Shown in pieces: positions 12,840 to 28,639 of a DNA stretch of 64,000 nt. The notes beneath the pieces are model-generated. The model was not told the origin of the DNA. It worked only from the letters and a program-made list of their open reading frames with translations, and did not search any database. The translations under genes and the position numbers were made by a program. This stretch comes from Loxodes magnus. Lineage: Eukaryota > Ciliophora > Karyorelictea > Loxodida > Loxodidae. Location of the stretch: positions 45,190 through 109,189 of the forward strand of contig CAMPDV010001467.1 in assembly GCA_946699065.1 (NCBI GenBank). The letters are read 5' to 3'. Positions within the stretch are counted from its first letter, which is position 1. Each line of letters starts with the position of its first letter.

Positions 12840-14160
12840 CGTATTATCTCTACTTCCCGATACGATGAACTCTGAATTACTGGATATAGCCACAGCATAT
12901 ACCTAATTAGTGTGACCACTCATGGTCTTACAGGTACCTGTCTTGACGTCCCATAGTCTCACCGTCTAATCTACACTTCCCGATACGATGAACTCTGAAT
13001 TACTGGATATAGCCAAAGATCATACCTAATTAGTGTGACCACTCATGGTCTTACAGGTACCTGTCTTGACGTCCCATAGTCTCACCGTCTAATCATAACT
13101 TCCCGATACGATGAACTCTGAATTACTGGATATAGCCAAAGATCATACAGAACTAGTGTGACCACAGATGGTCTTACAGGTACCTGTCTTGACGTCCCAT
13201 AGTCTCACCGTCTAATCTACACTTCCCGATACGATGAACTCTGAATTACTGGATATAGCCACAGCATATACCTAATTAGTGTGACCACTCATGGTCTTAC
13301 AGGTACCTGTCTTGACGTCCCATAGTCTCACCGTATTATCTCTACTTCCCGATACGATGAACTCTGAATTACTGGATATAGCCACAGATCATACCTAATT
13401 TGTGTGACCACTCATGGTCTTACAGGTACCTGTCTTGACGTCCCATAGTCTCACCGTCTAATCTACACTTCCCGATACGATGAACTCTGAATTACTGGAT
13501 ATAGCCACAGATCATACCTAATTAGTGTGACCACTCATGGTCTTACAGGTACCTGTCTTGACGTCCCATAGTCTCACCGTCTAATCATAACTTCCCGATA
13601 CGATGAACTCTGAATTACTGGATATAGCCACAGATCATACCTAATTAGTGTGACCACTCATGGTCTTACAGGTACCTGTCTTGACGTCCCATAGTCTCAC
13701 CGTATTATCTCTACTTCCCGATACGATGAACTCTGAATTACTGGATATAGCCACAGCATATACCTAATTAGTGTGACCACTCATGGTCTTACAGGTACCT
13801 GTCTTGACGTCCCATAGTCTCACCGTCTAATCTACACTTCCCGATACGATGAACTCTGAATTACTGGATATAGCCAAAGATCATACCTAATTAGTGTGAC
13901 CACTCATGGTCTTACAGGTACCTGTCTTGACGTCCCATAGTCTCACCGTCTAATCATAACTTCCCGATACGATGAACTCTGAATTACTGGATATAGCCAA
14001 AGATCATACAGAACTAGTGTGACCACAGATGGTCTTACAGGTACCTGTCTTGACGTCCCATAGTCTCACCGTCTAATCTACACTTCCCGATACGATGAAC
14101 TCTGAATTACTGGATATAGCCACAGCATATACCTAATTAGTGTGACCACTCATGGTCTTA
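12840..14160. repeat. 7-unit higher-order repeat (861 bp offset)
   Basis: The four-unit run Arg/Asn, Val/TAG with aaagatcatacctaat, Tyr/TAG with the agaac linker, and acagatgg unit occurs twice, 861 bp apart (13021 and 13882). The pair is itself copied to about 20956-22276. Confidence 0.65.
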
Positions 14161-16469
14161 CAGGTACCTGTCTTGACGTCCCATAGTCTCACCGTCTAAT
14201 CTACACTTCCCGATACGATGAACTCTGAATTACTGGATATAGCCACAGATCATACCTAATTTGTGTGACCACTCATGGTCTTACAGGTACCTGTCTTGAC
14301 GTCCCATAGTCTCACCGTCTAATCATAACTTCCCGATACGATGAACTCTGAATTACTGGATATAGCCAAAGATCATACAGAACTAGTGTGACCACTCATG
14401 GTCTTACAGGTACCTGTCTTGACGTCCCATAGTCTCACCGTATTATCTCTACTTCCCGATACGATGAACTCTGAATTACTGGATATAGCCACAGATCATA
14501 CCTAATTTGTGTGACCACTCATGGTCTTACAGGTACCTGTCTTGACGTCCCATAGTCTCACCGTCTAATCATAACTTCCCGATACGATGAACTCTGAATT
14601 ACTGGATATAGCCACAGATCATACCTAATTAGTGTGACCACTCATGGTCTTACAGGTACCTGTCTTGACGTCCCATAGTCTCACCGTCTAATCATAACTT
14701 CCCGATACGATGAACTCTGAATTACTGGATATAGCCACAGATCATACCTAATTAGTGTGACCACTCATGGTCTTACAGGTACCTGTCTTGACGTTCATTA
14801 GTCTCACCGTCTAATCATAACTTCCCGATACGATGAACTCTGAATTACTGGATATAGCCACAGATCATACCTAATTAGTGTGACCACTCATGGTCTTACA
14901 GGTACCTGTCTTGACGTCCCATAGTCTCACCGTCTAATCATAACTTCCCGATACGATGAACTCTGAATTACTGGATATAGCCACAGCATATACCTAATTA
15001 GTGTGACCACTCATGGTCTTACAGGTACCTGTCTTGACGTCCCATAGTCTCACCGTATTATCTCTACTTCCCGATACGATGAACTCTGAATTACTGGATA
15101 TAGCCACAGCATATACCTAATTAGTGTGACCACTCATGGTCTTACAGGTACCTGTCTTGACGTCCCATAGTCTCACCGTCTAATCATAACTTCCCGATAC
15201 GATGAACTCTGAATTACTGGATATAGCCACAGCATATACCTAATTAGTGTGACCACTCATGGTCTTACAGGTACCTGTCTTGACGTCCCATAGTCTCACC
15301 GTCTAATCATAACTTCCCGATACGATGAACTCTGAATTACTGGATATAGCCACAGATCATACATAATAAGTGTGACCACTCATGGTCTTACAGGTACCTG
15401 TCTTGACGTCCCATAGTCTCACCGTCTAATCTACACTTCCCGATACGATGAACTCTGAATTACTGGATATAGCCACAGATCATACCTAATTAGTGTGACC
15501 ACTCATGGTCTTACAGGTACCTGTCTTGACGTCCCATAGTCTCACCGTCTAATCTACACTTCCCGATACGATGAACTCTGAATTACTGGATATAGCCACA
15601 GCATATACCTAATTAGTGTGACCACTCATGGTCTTACAGGTACCTGTCTTGACGTCCCATAGTCTCACCGTCTAATCATAACTTCCCGATACGATGAACT
15701 CTGAATTACTGGATATAGCCACAGCATATACCTAATTAGTGTGACCACTCATGGTCTTACAGGTACCTGTCTTGACGTCCCATAGTCTCACCGTCTAATC
15801 ATAACTTCCCGATACGATGAACTCTGAATTACTGGATATAGCCACAGATCATACCTAATTAGTGTGACCACTCATGGTCTTACAGGTACCTGTCTTGACG
15901 TCCCATAGTCTCACCGTCTAATCTACACTTCCCGATACGATGAACTCTGAATTACTGGATATAGCCACAGCACATACATAACTAGTGTGACCACTCATGG
16001 TCTTACAGGTACCTGTCTTGACGTTCCATAGTCTCACCGTCTAATCTACACTTCCCGATACGATGAACTCTGAATTACTGGATATAGCCACAGAACATAC
16101 ATAATTTGTGTGACCACTCATGGTCTTACAGGTACCTGTCTTGACGTCCCATAGTCTCACCGTCTAATCTACACTTCCCGATACGATGAACTCTGAATTA
16201 CTGGATATAGCCACAGATCATACCTAATTTGTGTGACCACTCATGGTCTTACAGGTACCTGTCTTGACGTCCCATAGTCTCACCGTCTAATCATAACTTC
16301 CCGATACGATGAACTCTGAATTACTGGATATAGCCAAAGATCATACAGAACTAGTGTGACCACAGATGGTCTTACAGGTACCTGTCTTGACGTCCCATAG
16401 TCTCACCGTCTAATCTACACTTCCCGATACGATGAACTCTGAATTACTGGATATAGCCACAGCATATAC

Positions 16470-16837
16470 TAATTTGTGTGACCACTCATGGTCTTACAGG
16501 TACCTGTCTTGACGTCCCATAGTCTCACCGTCGAATCATAACTTCCCGATACGATGAACTCTGAATTACTGGATATAGCCACAGATCATACCTAATTAGT
16601 GTGACCACTCATGGTCTTACAGGTACCTGTCTTGACGTCCCATAGTCTCACCGTATTATCTCTACTTCCCGATACGATGAACTCTGAATTACTGGATATA
16701 GCCACAGATCATACATAATTAGTGTGACCACTCATGGTCTTACAGGTACCTGTCTTGACGTCCCATAGTCTCACCGTATTATCTCTACTTCCCGATACGA
16801 TGAACTCTGAATTACTGGATATAGCCACAGCATATAC
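16470..16837 (-). pseudogene. WD40 frame block 7, 3 units
   Basis: Copy of block 5 at an offset of 8116 bp, bounded by the same two linker deletions. Confidence 0.5.
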
Positions 16838-16959
16838 TAATTTGTGTGACCACTCATGGTCTTACAGGTACCTGTCTTGACGTCCCATAGTCTCACCGTC
16901 GAATCATAACTTCCCGATACGATGAACTCTGAATTACTGGATATAGCCACAGATCATAC

Positions 16960-17196
16960 CTAATTTGTGTGACCACTCATGGTCTTACAGGTACCTGTCT
17001 TGACGTCCCATAGTCTCACCGTCGAATCTACACTTCCCGATACGATGAACTCTGAATTACTGGATATAGCCACAGAACATACATAATTAGTGTGACCACT
17101 CATGGTCTTACAGGTACCTGTCTTGACGTCCCATAGTCTCACCGTATTATCTCTACTTCCCGATACGATGAACTCTGAATTACTGGATATAGCCAA
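16960..17196 (-). pseudogene. Stop-free two-blade segment, copy of 8844-9080
   Basis: Identical peptide at an offset of 8116 bp, part of the large duplication. Confidence 0.45.
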
Positions 17197-17820
17197 AGAT
17201 CATACAGAACTAGTGTGACCACAGATGGTCTTACAGGTACCTGTCTTGACGTCCCATAGTCTCACCGTCTAATCTACACTTCCCGATACGATGAACTCTG
17301 AATTACTGGATATAGCCACAGCATATACCTAATTAGTGTGACCACTCATGGTCTTACAGGTACCTGTCTTGACGTTCCATAGTCTCACCGTCTAATCATA
17401 ACTTCCCGATACGATGAACTCTGAATTACTGGATATAGCCACAGATCATACCTAATTTGTGTGACCACTCATGGTCTTACAGGTACCTGTCTTGACGTCC
17501 CATAGTCTCACCGTCTAATCATAACTTCCCGATACGATGAACTCTGAATTACTGGATATAGCCACAGATCATACATAATTAGTGTGACCACTCATGGTCT
17601 TACAGGTACCTGTCTTGACGTCCCATAGTCTCACCGTATTATCTCTACTTCCCGATACGATGAACTCTGAATTACTGGATATAGCCACAGATCATACCTA
17701 ATAAGTGTGACCACTCATGGTCTTACAGGTACCTGTCTTGACGTCCCATAGTCTCACCGTCTAATCATAACTTCCCGATACGATGAACTCTGAATTACTG
17801 GATATAGCCACAGATCATAC

Positions 17821-18003
17821 CTAATAAGTGTGACCACTCATGGTCTTACAGGTACCTGTCTTGACGTCCCATAGTCTCACCGTCGAATCTACACTTCCCG
17901 ATACGATGAACTCTGAATTACTGGATATAGCCACAGAACATACATAATTAGTGTGACCACTCATGGTCTTACAGGTACCTGTCTTGACGTCCCATAGTCT
18001 CAC
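17821..18003 (-). pseudogene. Stop-free segment, copy of 9705-9887
   Basis: Same 60-residue peptide, again at an offset of 8116 bp. Confidence 0.4.
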
Positions 18004-21000
18004 CGTCTAATCTACACTTCCCGATACGATGAACTCTGAATTACTGGATATAGCCACAGCATATACCTAATTAGTGTGACCACTCATGGTCTTACAGGTA
18101 CCTGTCTTGACGTTCCATAGTCTCACCGTCGAATCATAACTTCCCGATACGATGAACTCTGAATTACTGGATATAGCCACAGATCATACCTAATTTGTGT
18201 GACCACTCATAATCTTACAGGTACCTGTCTTGACGTTCATTAGTCTCACCGTCTAATCATAACTTCCCGATACGATGAACTCTGAATTACTGGATATAGC
18301 CACAGAACATACATAATTAGTGTGACCACTCATGGTCTTACAGGTACCTGTCTTGACGTCCCATAGTCTCACCGTATTATCTCTACTTCCCGATACGATG
18401 AACTCTGAATTACTGGATATAGCCAAAGATCATACCTAATTAGTGTGACCACTCATGGTCTTACAGGTACCTGTCTTGACGTCCCATTGTCTCACCGTCT
18501 AATCTACACTTCCCGATACGATGAACTCTGAATTACTGGATATAGCCACAGAACATACATAATTTGTGTGACCACTCATGGTCTTACAGGTACCTGTCTT
18601 GACGTCCCATAGTCTCACCGTCTAATCATAACTTCCCGATACGATGAACTCTGAATTACTGGATATAGCCAAAGATCATACAGAACTAGTGTGACCACTC
18701 ATGGTCTTACAGGTACCTGTCTTGACGTCCCATAGTCTCACCGTATTATCTCTACTTCCCGATACGATGAACTCTGAATTACTGGATATAGCCAAAGATC
18801 ATACAGAACTAGTGTGACCACAGATGGTCTTACAGGTACCTGTCTTGACGTCCCATAGTCTCACCGTCTAATCTACACTTCCCGATACGATGAACTCTGA
18901 ATTACTGGATATAGCCACAGCATATACCTAATTAGTGTGACCACTCATGGTCTTACAGGTACCTGTCTTGACGTTCCATAGTCTCACCGTCTAATCATAA
19001 CTTCCCGATACGATGAACTCTAAATCACTGGATATAGCCACAGCATATACCTAATAAGTGTGACCACTCATGGTCTTACAGGTACCTGTCTTGACGTCCC
19101 ATAGTCTCACCGTCTAATCTACACTTCCCGATACGATGAACTCTGAATTACTGGATATAGCCACAGCATATACCTAATAAGTGTGACCACTCATGGTCTT
19201 ACAGGTACCTGTCTTGACGTCCCATAGTCTCACCGTATTATCTCTACTTCCCGATACGATGAACTCTGAATCACTGGATATAGCCAAAGATCATACAGAA
19301 CTAGTGTGACCACAGATGGTCTTACAGGTACCTGTCTTGACGTCCCATAGTCTCACCGTCTAATCTACACTTCCCGATACGATGAACTCTGAATTACTGG
19401 ATATAGCCACAGCATATACCTAATTAGTGTGACCACTCATGGTCTTACAGGTACCTGTCTTGACGTCCCATAGTCTCACCGTCTAATCTACACTTCCCGA
19501 TACGATGAACTCTGAATTACTGGATATAGCCACAGATCATACCTAATTAGTGTGACCACTCATGGTCTTACAGGTACCTGTCTTGACGTCCCATAGTCTC
19601 ACCGTCTAATCATAACTTCCCGATACGATGAACTCTGAATTACTGGATATAGCCACAGCATATACCTAATTAGTGTGACCACTCATGATTTTACAGGTAC
19701 CTGTCTTGACGTCCCATAGTCTCACCGTCGAATCTACACTTCCCGATACGATGAACTCTGAATTACTGGATATAGCCACAGATCATACATAATTAGTGTG
19801 ACCACTCATGGTCTTACAGGTACCTGTCTTGACGTCCCATAGTCTCACCGTCTAATCATAACTTCCCGATACGATGAACTCTGAATTACTGGATATAGCC
19901 ACAGATCATACATAATTTGTGTGACCACTCATGGTCTTGCAGGTACCTGTCTTGACGTCCCATAGTCTCACCGTCTAATCATAACTTCCCGATACGATGA
20001 ACTCTGAATTAATGGATATAGCCACAGATCATACCTAATTTGTGTGACCACTCATGGTCTTACAGGTACCTGTCTTGACGTCCCATAGTCTCACCGTCTA
20101 ATCATAACTTCCCGATACGATGAACTCTGAATTACTGGATATAGCCACAGATCATACCTAATAAGTGTGACCACTCATGGTCTTACAGGTACCTGTCTTG
20201 ACGTCCCATAGTCTCACCGTCGAATCTACACTTCCCGATACGATGAACTCTGAATTACTGGATATAGCCACAGCATATACCTAATTAGTGTGACCACTCA
20301 TGGTCTTACAGGTACCTGTCTTGACGTCCCATAGTCTCACCGTCTAATCTACACTTCCCGATACGATGAACTCTGAATTACTGGATATAGCCACAGATCA
20401 TACCTAATTAGTGTGACCACTCATGGTCTTACAGGTACCTGTCTTGACGTCCCATAGTCTCACCGTATTATCTCTACTTCCCGATACGATGAACTCTGAA
20501 TTACTGGATATAGCCACAGATCATACCTAATTAGTGTGACCACTCATGGTCTTACAGGTACCTGTCTTGACGTCCCATAGTCTCACCGTATTATCTCTAC
20601 TTCCCGATACGATGAACTCTGAATTACTGGATATAGCCACAGCATATACCTAATTAGTGTGACCACTCATGGTCTTACAGGTACCTGTCTTGACGTCCCA
20701 TAGTCTCACCGTCGAATCATAACTTCCCGATACGATGAACTCTGAATTACTGGATATAGCCACAGATCATACCTAATTTGTGTGACCACTCATGGTCTTA
20801 CAGGTACCTGTCTTGACGTCCCATAGTCTCACCGTCTAATCATAACTTCCCGATACGATGAACTCTGAATTACTGGATATAGCCACAGATCATACCTAAT
20901 TTGTGTGACCACTCATGGTCTTACAGGTACCTGTCTTGACGTCCCATAGTCTCACCGTATTATCTCTACTTCCCGATACGATGAACTCTGAATTACTGGA

Positions 21001-21769
21001 TATAGCCACAGCATATACCTAATTAGTGTGACCACTCATGGTCTTACAGGTACCTGTCTTGACGTCCCATAGTCTCACCGTCTAATCTACACTTCCCGAT
21101 ACGATGAACTCTGAATTACTGGATATAGCCAAAGATCATACCTAATTAGTGTGACCACTCATGGTCTTACAGGTACCTGTCTTGACGTCCCATAGTCTCA
21201 CCGTCTAATCATAACTTCCCGATACGATGAACTCTGAATTACTGGATATAGCCAAAGATCATACAGAACTAGTGTGACCACAGATGGTCTTACAGGTACC
21301 TGTCTTGACGTCCCATAGTCTCACCGTCTAATCTACACTTCCCGATACGATGAACTCTGAATTACTGGATATAGCCACAGCATATACCTAATTAGTGTGA
21401 CCACTCATGGTCTTACAGGTACCTGTCTTGACGTCCCATAGTCTCACCGTATTATCTCTACTTCCCGATACGATGAACTCTGAATTACTGGATATAGCCA
21501 CAGATCATACCTAATTTGTGTGACCACTCATGGTCTTACAGGTACCTGTCTTGACGTCCCATAGTCTCACCGTCTAATCTACACTTCCCGATACGATGAA
21601 CTCTGAATTACTGGATATAGCCACAGATCATACCTAATTAGTGTGACCACTCATGGTCTTACAGGTACCTGTCTTGACGTCCCATAGTCTCACCGTCTAA
21701 TCATAACTTCCCGATACGATGAACTCTGAATTACTGGATATAGCCACAGATCATACCTAATTTGTGTGA

Positions 21770-24700
21770 CCACTCATGGTCTTACAGGTACCTGTCTTGA
21801 CGTCCCATAGTCTCACCGTATTATCTCTACTTCCCGATACGATGAACTCTGAATTACTGGATATAGCCACAGCATATACCTAATTAGTGTGACCACTCAT
21901 GGTCTTACAGGTACCTGTCTTGACGTCCCATAGTCTCACCGTCTAATCTACACTTCCCGATACGATGAACTCTGAATTACTGGATATAGCCAAAGATCAT
22001 ACCTAATTAGTGTGACCACTCATGGTCTTACAGGTACCTGTCTTGACGTCCCATAGTCTCACCGTCTAATCATAACTTCCCGATACGATGAACTCTGAAT
22101 TACTGGATATAGCCAAAGATCATACAGAACTAGTGTGACCACAGATGGTCTTACAGGTACCTGTCTTGACGTCCCATAGTCTCACCGTCTAATCTACACT
22201 TCCCGATACGATGAACTCTGAATTACTGGATATAGCCACAGCATATACCTAATTAGTGTGACCACTCATGGTCTTACAGGTACCTGTCTTGACGTCCCAT
22301 AGTCTCACCGTATTATCTCTACTTCCCGATACGATGAACTCTGAATTACTGGATATAGCCACAGATCATACCTAATTTGTGTGACCACTCATGGTCTTAC
22401 AGGTACCTGTCTTGACGTCCCATAGTCTCACCGTCTAATCATAACTTCCCGATACGATGAACTCTGAATTACTGGATATAGCCACAGATCATACATAATT
22501 AGTGTGACCACTCATGGTCTTACAGGTACCTGTCTTGACGTCCCATAGTCTCACCGTATTATCTCTACTTCCCGATACGATGAACTCTGAATTACTGGAT
22601 ATAGCCACAGATCATACCTAATAAGTGTGACCACTCATGGTCTTACAGGTACCTGTCTTGACGTCCCATAGTCTCACCGTCTAATCATAACTTCCCGATA
22701 CGATGAACTCTGAATTACTGGATATAGCCACAGATCATACCTAATAAGTGTGACCACTCATGGTCTTACAGGTACCTGTCTTGACGTCCCATAGTCTCAC
22801 CGTCTAATCATAACTTCCCGATACGATGAACTCTGAATTACTGGATATAGCCACAGATCATACATAATTTGTGTGACCACTCATGGTCTTACAGGTACCT
22901 GTCTTGACGTCCCATAGTCTCACCGTCTAATCTACACTTCCCGATACGATGAACTCTGAATTACTGGATATAGCCACAGATCATACCTAATTTGTGTGAC
23001 CACTCATGGTCTTACAGGTACCTGTCTTGACGTCCCATTGTCTCACCGTCTAATCTACACTTCCCGATACGATGAACTCTGAATTACTGGATATAGCCAC
23101 AGAACATACATAATTTGTGTGACCACTCATGGTCTTACAGGTACCTGTCTTGACGTCCCATAGTCTCACCGTCTAATCTACACTTCCCGATACGATGAAC
23201 TCTGAATTACTGGATATAGCCACAGAACATACATAATTAGTGTGACCACTCATGGTCTTACAGGTACCTGTCTTGACGTCCCATAGTCTCACCGTCTAAT
23301 CATAACTTCCCGATACGATGAACTCTGAATTACTGGATATAGCCAAAGATCATACAGAACTAGTGTGACCACAGATGGTCTTACAGGTACCTGTCTTGAC
23401 GTCCCATAGTCTCACCGTCTAATCATAACTTCCCGATACGATGAACTCTGAATTACTGGATATAGCCACAGCATATACCTAATTAGTGTGACCACTCATG
23501 GTCTTACAGGTACCTGTCTTGACGTCCCATAGTCTCACCGTCTAATCTACACTTCCCGATACGATGAACTCTGAATTACTGGATATAGCCACAGAACATA
23601 CATAATTTGTGTGACCACTCATGGTCTTACAGGTACCTGTCTTGACGTCCCATAGTCTCACCGTCGAATCATAACTTCCCGATACGATGAACTCTGAATT
23701 ACTGGATATAGCCACAGCATATACCTAATTAGTGTGACCACTCATGGTCTTACAGGTACCTGTCTTGACGTCCCATAGTCTCACCGTCTAATCTACACTT
23801 CCCGATACGATGAACTCTGAATTACTGGATATAGCCACAGATCATACCTAATTAGTGTGACCACTCATGGTCTTACAGGTACCTGTCTTGACGTCCCATA
23901 GTCTCACCGTATTATCTCTACTTCCCGATACGATGAACTCTGAATTACTGGATATAGCCACAGATCATACCTAATTAGTGTGACCACTCATGGTCTTACA
24001 GGTACCTGTCTTGACGTCCCATAGTCTCACCGTATTATCTCTACTTCCCGATACGATGAACTCTGAATTACTGGATATAGCCACAGCATATACCTAATTA
24101 GTGTGACCACTCATGGTCTTACAGGTACCTGTCTTGACGTCCCATAGTCTCACCGTCTAATCTACACTTCCCGATACGATGAACTCTGAATTACTGGATA
24201 TAGCCACAGATCATACCTAATTTGTGTGACCACTCATGGTCTTACAGGTACCTGTCTTGACGTCCCATAGTCTCACCGTCTAATCTACACTTCCCGATAC
24301 GATGAACTCTGAATTACTGGATATAGCCACAGAACATACATAATTTGTGTGACCACTCATGGTCTTACAGGTACCTGTCTTGACGTCCCATAGTCTCACC
24401 GTCTAATCTACACTTCCCGATACGATGAACTCTGAATTACTGGATATAGCCACAGCATATACCTAATTAGTGTGACCACTCATGGTCTTACAGGTACCTG
24501 TCTTGACGTTCCATAGTCTCACCGTCGAATCATAACTTCCCGATACGATGAACTCTGAATTACTGGATATAGCCACAGATCATACCTAATTTGTGTGACC
24601 ACTCATGGTCTTACAGGTACCTGTCTTGACGTCCCATAGTCTCACCGTCTAATCTACACTTCCCGATACGATGAACTCTGAATTACTGGATATAGCCACA

Positions 24701-26594
24701 GATCATACCTAATTTGTGTGACCACTCATGGTCTTACAGGTACCTGTCTTGACGTCCCATAGTCTCACCGTCTAATCTACACTTCCCGATACGATGAACT
24801 CTGAATTACTGGATATAGCCACAGCATATACCTAATTAGTGTGACCACTCATGGTCTTACAGGTACCTGTCTTGACGTTCCATAGTCTCACCGTCGAATC
24901 ATAACTTCCCGATACGATGAACTCTGAATTACTGGATATAGCCACAGATCATACCTAATTTGTGTGACCACTCATGGTCTTACAGGTACCTGTCTTGACG
25001 TCCCATAGTCTCACCGTCTAATCTACACTTCCCGATACGATGAACTCTGAATTACTGGATATAGCCACAGATCATACCTAATTAGTGTGACCACTCATGG
25101 TCTTACAGGTACCTGTCTTGACGTCCCATAGTCTCACCGTATTATCTCTACTTCCCGATACGATGAACTCTGAATTACTGGATATAGCCACAGATCATAC
25201 CTAATTTGTGTGACCACTCATGGTCTTACAGGTACCTGTCTTGACGTCCCATAGTCTCACCGTATTATCTCTACTTCCCGATACGATGAACTCTGAATTA
25301 CTGGATATAGCCACAGCATATACCTAATTAGTGTGACCACTCATGGTCTTACAGGTACCTGTCTTGACGTCCCATAGTCTCACCGTCTAATCTACACTTC
25401 CCGATACGATGAACTCTGAATTACTGGATATAGCCAAAGATCATACCTAATTAGTGTGACCACTCATGGTCTTACAGGTACCTGTCTTGACGTCCCATAG
25501 TCTCACCGTCTAATCATAACTTCCCGATACGATGAACTCTGAATTACTGGATATAGCCAAAGATCATACAGAACTAGTGTGACCACAGATGGTCTTACAG
25601 GTACCTGTCTTGACGTCCCATAGTCTCACCGTCTAATCTACACTTCCCGATACGATGAACTCTGAATTACTGGATATAGCCACAGCATATACCTAATTAG
25701 TGTGACCACTCATGGTCTTACAGGTACCTGTCTTGACGTCCCATAGTCTCACCGTATTATCTCTACTTCCCGATACGATGAACTCTGAATTACTGGATAT
25801 AGCCACAGATCATACCTAATTTGTGTGACCACTCATGGTCTTACAGGTACCTGTCTTGACGTCCCATAGTCTCACCGTCTAATCATAACTTCCCGATACG
25901 ATGAACTCTGAATTACTGGATATAGCCACAGATCATACATAATTAGTGTGACCACTCATGGTCTTACAGGTACCTGTCTTGACGTCCCATAGTCTCACCG
26001 TATTATCTCTACTTCCCGATACGATGAACTCTGAATTACTGGATATAGCCACAGATCATACCTAATAAGTGTGACCACTCATGGTCTTACAGGTACCTGT
26101 CTTGACGTCCCATAGTCTCACCGTCTAATCATAACTTCCCGATACGATGAACTCTGAATTACTGGATATAGCCACAGATCATACATAATTTGTGTGACCA
26201 CTCATGGTCTTACAGGTACCTGTCTTGACGTCCCATAGTCTCACCGTCTAATCTACACTTCCCGATACGATGAACTCTGAATTACTGGATATAGCCACAG
26301 ATCATACCTAATTTGTGTGACCACTCATGGTCTTACAGGTACCTGTCTTGACGTCCCATAGTCTCACCGTATTATCTCTACTTCCCGATACGATGAACTC
26401 TGAATTACTGGATATAGCCAAAGATCATACCTAATTAGTGTGACCACTCATGGTCTTACAGGTACCTGTCTTGACGTCCCATTGTCTCACCGTCTAATCT
26501 ACACTTCCCGATACGATGAACTCTGAATTACTGGATATAGCCACAGAACATACATAATTTGTGTGACCACTCATGGTCTTACAGGTACCTGTCT
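21770..26594. repeat. 28-unit duplication (3444 bp offset)
   Basis: Segments of about 1.4 kb at 21770-23150 and 25214-26594 share unit order and the rare Leu29 to Gln marker (cccattgtc) at 23037 and 26481, exactly 28 x 123 bp apart. The same marker at 18486 lies 37 units before the first. Confidence 0.6.
24391..25128. repeat. 3-unit duplication (369 bp)
   Basis: The trio Val/TAG, Tyr23/Ser25 with Asn31 (gttcc), Val/TAG occurs twice; the gttcc markers at 24508 and 24877 are 369 bp apart. Confidence 0.6.
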
Positions 26595-28639
26595 TGACGT
26601 CCCATAGTCTCACCGTCTAATCTACACTTCCCGATACGATGAACTCTGAATTACTGGATATAGCCACAGCATATACCTAATTAGTGTGACCACTCATGGT
26701 CTTACAGGTACCTGTCTTGACGTCCCATAGTCTCACCGTCTAATCTACACTTCCCGATACGATGAACTCTGAATTACTGGATATAGCCACAGATCATACC
26801 TAATTTGTGTGACCACTCATGGTCTTACAGGTACCTGTCTTGACGTCCCATAGTCTCACCGTCTAATCATAACTTCCCGATACGATGAACTCTGAATTAC
26901 TGGATATAGCCACAGCATATACCTAATTAGTGTGACCACTCATGGTCTTACAGGTACCTGTCTTGACGTCCCATAGTCTCACCGTCTAATCTACACTTCC
27001 CGATACGATGAACTCTGAATTACTGGATATAGCCACAGAACATACATAATTTGTGTGACCACTCATGGTCTTACAGGTACCTGTCTTGACGTCCCATAGT
27101 CTCACCGTCTAATCTACACTTCCCGATACGATGAACTCTGAATTACTGGATATAGCCACAGCATATACCTAATTAGTGTGACCACTCATGGTCTTACAGG
27201 TACCTGTCTTGACGTTCCATAGTCTCACCGTCGAATCATAACTTCCCGATACGATGAACTCTGAATTACTGGATATAGCCACAGATCATACCTAATTTGT
27301 GTGACCACTCATGGTCTTACAGGTACCTGTCTTGACGTCCCATAGTCTCACCGTCTAATCTACACTTCCCGATACGATGAACTCTGAATTACTGGATATA
27401 GCCACAGATCATACCTAATTAGTGTGACCACTCATGGTCTTACAGGTACCTGTCTTGACGTCCCATAGTCTCACCGTATTATCTCTACTTCCCGATACGA
27501 TGAACTCTGAATCACTGGATATAGCCAAAGATCATACAGAACTAGTGTGACCACTCATGGTCTTACAGGTACCTGTCTTGACGTCCCATAGTCTCACCGT
27601 CTAATCTACACTTCCCGATACGATGAACTCTGAATTACTGGATATAGCCACAGATCATACCTAATTTGTGTGACCACTCATGGTCTTACAGGTACCTGTC
27701 TTGACGTCCCATAGTCTCACCGTATTATCTCTACTTCCCGATACGATGAACTCTGAATTACTGGATATAGCCACAGCATATACCTAATTAGTGTGACCAC
27801 TCATGGTCTTACAGGTACCTGTCTTGACGTCCCATAGTCTCACCGTCTAATCTACACTTCCCGATACGATGAACTCTGAATTACTGGATATAGCCAAAGA
27901 TCATACATAACTAGTGTGACCACAGATGGTCTTACAGGTACCTGTCTTGACGTCCCATAGTCTCACCGTCTAATCTACACTTCCCGATACGATGAACTCT
28001 GAATTACTGGATATAGCCACAGCATATACCTAATTAGTGTGACCACTCATGGTCTTACAGGTACCTGTCTTGACGTCCCATAGTCTCACCGTCTAATCTA
28101 CACTTCCCGATACGATGAACTCTGAATCACTGGATATAGCCAAAGATCATACAGAACTAGTGTGACCACAGATGGTCTTACAGGTACCTGTCTTGACGTC
28201 CCATAGTCTCACCGTCGAATCTACACTTCCCGATACGATGAACTCTGAATTACTGGATATAGCCACAGCATATACCTAATTAGTGTGACCACTCATGGTC
28301 TTACAGGTACCTGTCTTGACGTCCCATAGTCTCACCGTATTATCTCTACTTCCCGATACGATGAACTCTGAATTACTGGATATAGCCACAGCATATACCT
28401 AATTAGTGTGACCACTCATGGTCTTACAGGTACCTGTCTTGACGTCCCATAGTCTCACCGTCGAATCTACACTTCCCGATACGATGAACTCTGAATTAAT
28501 GGATATAGCCACAGATCATACCTAATTTGTGTGACCACTCATGGTCTTACAGGTACCTGTCTTGACGTCCCATAGTCTCACCGTCGAATCTCTACTTCCC
28601 GATACGATGAACTCTGAATTACTGGATATAGCCAAAGAT

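Larger units (their letters stand above)
5280..14190. repeat. Left copy of an 8-9 kb tandem duplication
   Basis: Rare markers recur downstream at fixed distances: gttcattag at 5817 and 14793 (8976 bp), the linker deletions 8353/8721 and 16469/16837 (8116 bp), the TGC variant 11821 and 19937 (8116 bp), and the aaagatcatacctaat linker 13021 and 21137 (8116 bp). The change in offset reflects an extra seven units in this copy around 7.86-8.72 kb. Confidence 0.75.
8722..16469 (-). pseudogene. WD40 frame block 6, 63 units
   Basis: 7748 bp in one frame (codon low ends = 0 modulo 3), from the deletion at 8721 to that at 16469. TAG and TGA are present in most units; I found no TAA. It holds three W30M/D31N blades (near 10119, 10979 and 14793). 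Confidence 0.6.
14260..22306. repeat. Right copy of the 8-9 kb tandem duplication
   Basis: Directly follows the left copy. Correspondence ends near 22306, where a Val/TAG unit at about 14190 is matched by an Arg/Asn unit. Confidence 0.75.
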
